A stretch of 16,839 nt of DNA from an uncultured Micrococcales bacterium (lineage in GTDB: Bacteria; Actinomycetota; Actinomycetes; S36-B12; UBA10799). Positions within the stretch are counted from its first letter, which is position 1. Every line of letters starts with the position of its first letter. Location of the stretch: contig CALFYG010000308.1 in NCBI GenBank assembly GCA_937952095.1, positions 1-16,839 of the forward strand. Direction: 5' to 3'. Below the pieces are notes generated by a model. It had not been told where the DNA came from. It ran no database searches and worked only from the letters and a program-made list of their open reading frames with translations. Of the stretch, positions 14,482-16,839 are shown one piece after another. The translations under genes and the position numbers were made by a program.

Positions 14482-14487
14482 ACTGTA
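14482..14487 (-). promoter_or_regulatory. -10-like box TACAGT for a leaderless DUF3043 gene
   Basis: TACAGT fits the TAnnnT actinobacterial -10 pattern and ends seven bases before the ATG at 14474. No Shine-Dalgarno sequence is present, which is what a leaderless start needs. No clear -35 box is visible, so this is a pattern match only. Confidence 0.4.
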
Positions 14488-14559
14488 CGACGGATGCGCC
14501 CCGTGCACCTGACCCCCTAGGCTGAGTGCAGGTGGCAGGCAAGGGAAGGAATGACCGGC

Positions 14560-15345
14560 ATGGGGATGTGGCAGCGCTTCACGATGATCTTCAAGTCCAA
14601 GGCGAACAAGGCCTTGGACCGCGCCGAAGATCCGCGCGAGACCCTCGACTACTCGTATGAGAAGCAACTCGACCTCCTGCAGAAGGTGCGCCGCGGTGTG
14701 GCTGACGTGGCCACCTCCCGCAAGCGCCTCGAACTGCAGATCGGCCAACTGGATCAGCAGTCCGCCAAGTTGGAGTCCCAGGCCAAGGCGGCCTTGGCCG
14801 GTGGCCGCGAGGATCTGGCCCGCGAGGCCCTGACGCGGCGCAGCGGGTTGACGGTGCAGTTGAACGACCTGCACGCGCAGCTGGCGACACTGCAGGACCA
14901 GGAGGAGAAGCTGACCCAGGCGTCCCAGCGGCTGCAGGCCAAGGTGGAGGCCTTCCGGACCAAGAAGGAGACCATCAAGGCGACCTATTCGGCCGCGGAG
15001 GCACAGACGAAGATCAACGAGGCTTTCTCGGGCATCTCTGAGGAGCTCGGCGATGTCGGGCTGGCGATCCAGCGTGCTGAGGACAAGACGCAGGCCATGC
15101 AGGCCCGGGCCGGCGCGATCGACGAACTGGTCGCCTCCGGCGCACTCGACGATGCGACAGGGACGAGCAAGGACTCGATCACGGCTGAGCTCGAGCGGAT
15201 GGCCAGCACGAGCGAGGTCGAGGACACACTCGCGGCCATGAAGGCGGAGTTGTCCGGCGGGACGGCACCGTCCGCGGTCGAGGCGCCGGCGACACCCGCG
15301 GTGGAGCCCGGTCCGGCCGCTGACCCGAAGCCCGACCAGGGCTGA
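14560..15345 (+). CDS. pspA: PspA/IM30 (ESCRT-III-like) membrane-stress protein
   Basis: 261 residues from the ATG at 14560, chosen because GGAAGGA (14544-14550) is at good distance; the ATG at 14551 lies right against it. PspA family proteins form membrane-associated helical filaments that stabilise damaged membranes. The N-terminal segment MGMWQRFTMIFKSKANKALDR (amphipathic membrane-binding helix) leads into EDPRETLDYSYEKQLDLLQKV and long coiled-coil helices through ~residue 190. KKETIKATYSAAEAQTKI and EAFSGISEELGDVGLAIQRAEDK are close to the Streptomyces-type members. The C-terminal tail is Ala/Pro-rich and disordered. It heads a run with pspAA nine bases downstream, then htpX, which matches the actinobacterial psp neighbourhood. 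It is divergent from DUF3043. Confidence 0.94.
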   Translation: MGMWQRFTMIFKSKANKALDRAEDPRETLDYSYEKQLDLLQKVRRGVADVATSRKRLELQIGQLDQQSAKLESQAKAALAGGREDLAREALTRRSGLTVQLNDLHAQLATLQDQEEKLTQASQRLQAKVEAFRTKKETIKATYSAAEAQTKINEAFSGISEELGDVGLAIQRAEDKTQAMQARAGAIDELVASGALDDATGTSKDSITAELERMASTSEVEDTLAAMKAELSGGTAPSAVEAPATPAVEPGPAADPKPDQG

Positions 15346-15354
15346 GGTGACGCC

Positions 15355-15627
15355 ATGATCGTGCGAATCATGGGGGAGGGGCAGTTCGAACTGCCGGACG
15401 AGGCCATGGAGCGGCTCAACGAACTCGACGATGCCCTCGAGGCGGCGCTCGAGGAACCGCAAGGCTTCACGCCCGCGCTCAAAGCACTGCTGGACAGTGT
15501 GCGCGAGGCGGGCAGGCGGGTCGCCGACGACGAACTCGTGGAGTCCGAGGTGATCCTGCCCGCGGAGGAGTCCACAGCAGAAGAGGTCCGCGCGATGCTG
15601 ACCGACGAGGGCCTCATCCCGGACTGA
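15355..15627 (+). CDS. pspAA: PspA-associated protein PspAA
   Basis: 90 residues, a standard length for the small acidic domain that accompanies PspA in actinobacteria. It begins MIVRIMGEGQFELPDEAMERLNELDD and ends DEGLIPD. The blocks ILPAEESTAEEVRAMLTDEGLIPD and LKALLDSVREAGRRVADDEL match the known family closely. GAGGTGA lies across the pspA stop, so the two are probably translated together; the gap to pspA is nine bases. The domain is thought to modulate PspA or associated membrane-stress signalling; no catalytic residues are visible. htpX follows 61 bases downstream. Confidence 0.93.
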   Translation: MIVRIMGEGQFELPDEAMERLNELDDALEAALEEPQGFTPALKALLDSVREAGRRVADDELVESEVILPAEESTAEEVRAMLTDEGLIPD

Positions 15628-15688
15628 TTCCGCCCACGGCGTACGCGCTGCACTGGGGCGGTCTTGCGCTGCATGGGAAACTTGTTCC

Positions 15689-16270
15689 ATGAAGTCCAGG
15701 TATGCGTCCGACCGGGGTCTCACCGCGCGCATGACGGGCACCATGTTCCTGCTCGGCCTGCTCTACGTGGTCTTCATCGCCGTGCTCATCGCCATCGGCC
15801 TGAATGCCGCCTTCGTACTCGTGCTGGCGGTGGGACTGCTCTTCGCGCAGTGGTTCTTCTCCGACAGCATCGCTTTGCACTCCATGGGTGCCCGCGAGGT
15901 CACCCCGGAGCAGGCCCCCCAGTTGCACGGGATCGTGGATCGGCTCTGTGCGATGGCTGAGATGCCCAAGCCGAGAGTGGCCATCGCCGACGTCGATATG
16001 CCCAACGCCTTCGCCACCGGTCGCAGCCCGCACCGGTCGGTGGTGTGCGTCACCACCGGGCTGCTGCGCCGCCTCGACGAACAGGAACTCGAAGGGGTGT
16101 TGTCGCACGAGTTGTCGCATGTGGCGCACCGCGACGTGCTGGTCATGACGATCGCATCCGTGGCCGGTGTGGCCGCCGGATTCCTCACGCGCATGGCGTT
16201 GTGGGGCGGGATGGGGCGTCGCGATCAGAACACCGCTTTGGTGAGCCTGGCGATCATCGCGGTTTCCGCG
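15689..16270 (+). CDS. htpX: M48 zinc metallopeptidase HtpX, truncated at a junction
   Basis: Only ~194 residues of a ~290-residue protein are present. HtpX is a membrane zinc protease for damaged membrane proteins. The start MKSRYASDRGLTARM, two N-terminal membrane helices, FSDSIALHSMGAREVTPEQAP and NAFATGRSPHRSVVCVTTGLLRRL are clear, and the zinc motif HELSH (140-144) is intact. Homology continues to NTALVSLAIIAVSA (181-194). The sequence then becomes antisense phage portal DNA, although the frame stays open to 16549. The third zinc ligand (in the family's RELSADR block), the later membrane helices and the C-terminus are missing, so the chain as seen cannot form the full active site. The start has a weak ribosome site. 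Upstream pspA-pspAA supports the assignment. Confidence 0.88.
16255..16270. other. Junction between htpX and phage DNA, possible microhomology
   Basis: Reading rightward, HtpX family pattern holds to about 16270. Reading leftward, the phage portal pattern holds to about 16255. The overlap of up to 15 bases may be microhomology at the join. No attachment-site repeat, integrase gene or target duplication is visible around it. Exact breakpoint is uncertain by a few codons. Confidence 0.7.
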
Positions 16271-16410
16271 TTCACGCGCGCGCCGGAAGCGAGCGCGCGG
16301 CCGTTGAAGAAGTCCAGCAACCACTGCGCGGGGTTCTCGATCGACGACGTCTGCCCTCGCAGCCCATGCATAAAGCCGCGCACGGCACGCTTGAGGTCGA
16401 ACATCTTCAT
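16255..16410 (-). pseudogene. Phage portal protein, N-terminal fragment
   Basis: Only ~52 residues remain before the junction, with a stop at 16225 after ten out-of-family residues. It begins MKMFDLKRAVRGFMHGLRG and has NPAQWLLDFFNGRALASG (28-45) followed by ARVNAETAM. In HK97-type portal proteins an N-terminal NPxQWLL-like stretch and VxxETAL lead into the conserved SAVYACVR block. Here that block is replaced by IARLTKAVF, the other strand of htpX. The portal normally forms the dodecameric DNA gate of the capsid, ~400 residues. Its ATG overlaps the terminase stop by 4 bases (ATGA), and GAGGTGAGG upstream is a good ribosome site. Orientation terminase then portal matches tailed-phage late gene order. 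Confidence 0.8.
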
Positions 16411-16839
16411 AGCGTCCTCACCTCCTGATCGTCATATGTGGTGTCTTCCTCGTCGTCCGGGGGCGCAGCGTTGCGGCTCATGGCGCGGCCCATCGCCATC
16501 GCGAGCGCGATCGGCCCGACGACGGACTCCGTCGACTTGTCTTTGTTGATCCGCTTCAATCCGCTCGAGCTGGTAATCGCGACGTTCGCGATCTGCCATC
16601 GCATCACGGGGTTTCCACCGTGACGCAGCTTTTCGCGCGCGGCCAGGCGTTCGATCTCGTTCACCGGGGCATTCATGGCGGCGCCGGTCGTGCCGTACTC
16701 GATGACTCGGTCCTCGCTCAGCTCGTCCTGCAAGTGCGCGACGAGGGACGAGGCCCAATGGCGATCGAACACGACCTCGCGCACGTCGAAGGTCTTGCAG
16801 TCGGCCAGGATGGCGCGCTCGATTTCGTCGTAATCGGTC
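16407..16839 (-). CDS. Phage terminase large subunit, C-terminal part (runs off right edge)
   Basis: About 143 C-terminal residues are present; the frame stays open to the window edge, so the ATPase half is outside. The visible part is the nuclease domain side. YDEIERAILADCKTFDVREVVFDRHWASSL has the family's usual 'x-I-x-Y-D-R-W' pattern (here VVFDRHW). AMNAPVNEIERLAAREKLRHGGNPVMRW matches the conserved 'M.AP..E.ERL....K..H.GNPV.RW' block, followed by NVAI and a Lys-rich KRINKDKSTESVVGPIALAMAMGRA. Terminase cuts and pumps phage DNA into the prohead. The C-terminal tail is acidic. It overlaps the portal ATG by 4 bases. Confidence 0.88.
   Translation of the reverse strand, partial: TDYDEIERAILADCKTFDVREVVFDRHWASSLVAHLQDELSEDRVIEYGTTGAAMNAPVNEIERLAAREKLRHGGNPVMRWQIANVAITSSSGLKRINKDKSTESVVGPIALAMAMGRAMSRNAAPPDDEEDTTYDDQEVRTL

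Noticed and set aside
16255..16839. Complete integrated prophage
   Set aside because: Only partial terminase and portal are present, with no integrase or attachment repeats in view, and the portal is cut mid-gene; the available evidence better fits a broken or chimeric join.
1..16839. tRNA, rRNA or insertion sequence
   Set aside because: I saw no cloverleaf with a recognisable acceptor/T-loop, no rRNA stretch, and no transposase-like protein.

Overview
The window is a high-GC, densely packed stretch of actinobacterial chromosome. The evidence is the gene families and their order: pepA/gcvT/cobT neighbourhood, SCO2322-family protein, DUF3043 protein, and a pspA-pspAA-htpX run whose proteins closely resemble Streptomyces-type members. 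GTG starts, 4-base ATGA/GTGA overlaps and possible leaderless starts fit too. I cannot name a genus. The last ~570 bases carry a tailed-phage terminase/portal pair joined abruptly to a broken htpX, so the right end is either a chimeric join or a disrupted locus.

Layout. 1-388 (-): N-terminus of leucyl aminopeptidase, divergent from gcvT (447-1493, +). 1551-3646 (-): a cytochrome P450 overlapping by 4 bases a short CobT-like protein. 3702-4511 (+): alpha/beta hydrolase, directly abutting kup (4512-6365, -), a potassium transporter. 6366-6656: gene-free, with a 19-bp tandem repeat array upstream of kup. 6657-11936 (-): a five-gene operon of secreted alpha/alpha-barrel protein, SCO2322-family anchored protein, EcfT, double ATPase EcfA and an S component. 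All four junctions are either abutting or 4-base overlaps. The operon is preceded (11937-12120) by a cobalamin riboswitch with a helix that can cover its ribosome binding site. 12206-12264: a 19-bp inverted repeat. 12289-14474 (-): an internally duplicated coiled-coil protein, a 59-residue conserved small protein, an aldo/keto reductase overlapping it, and a DUF3043 membrane protein. 14560-16270 (+): pspA, pspAA and truncated htpX. 16255-16839 (-): phage portal N-terminus and terminase C-terminus.

The most interesting system is the riboswitch operon. A cobalamin riboswitch, an exported protein with the barrel type found in intrinsic factor/transcobalamin, a membrane-anchored partner and a dedicated ECF transporter together suggest an extracellular vitamin B12 (or corrinoid) capture and uptake machine in a Gram-positive cell. 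A CobT-like protein in the same window may reflect related corrinoid metabolism. Substrate and partner roles are inferred, not shown by sequence alone.
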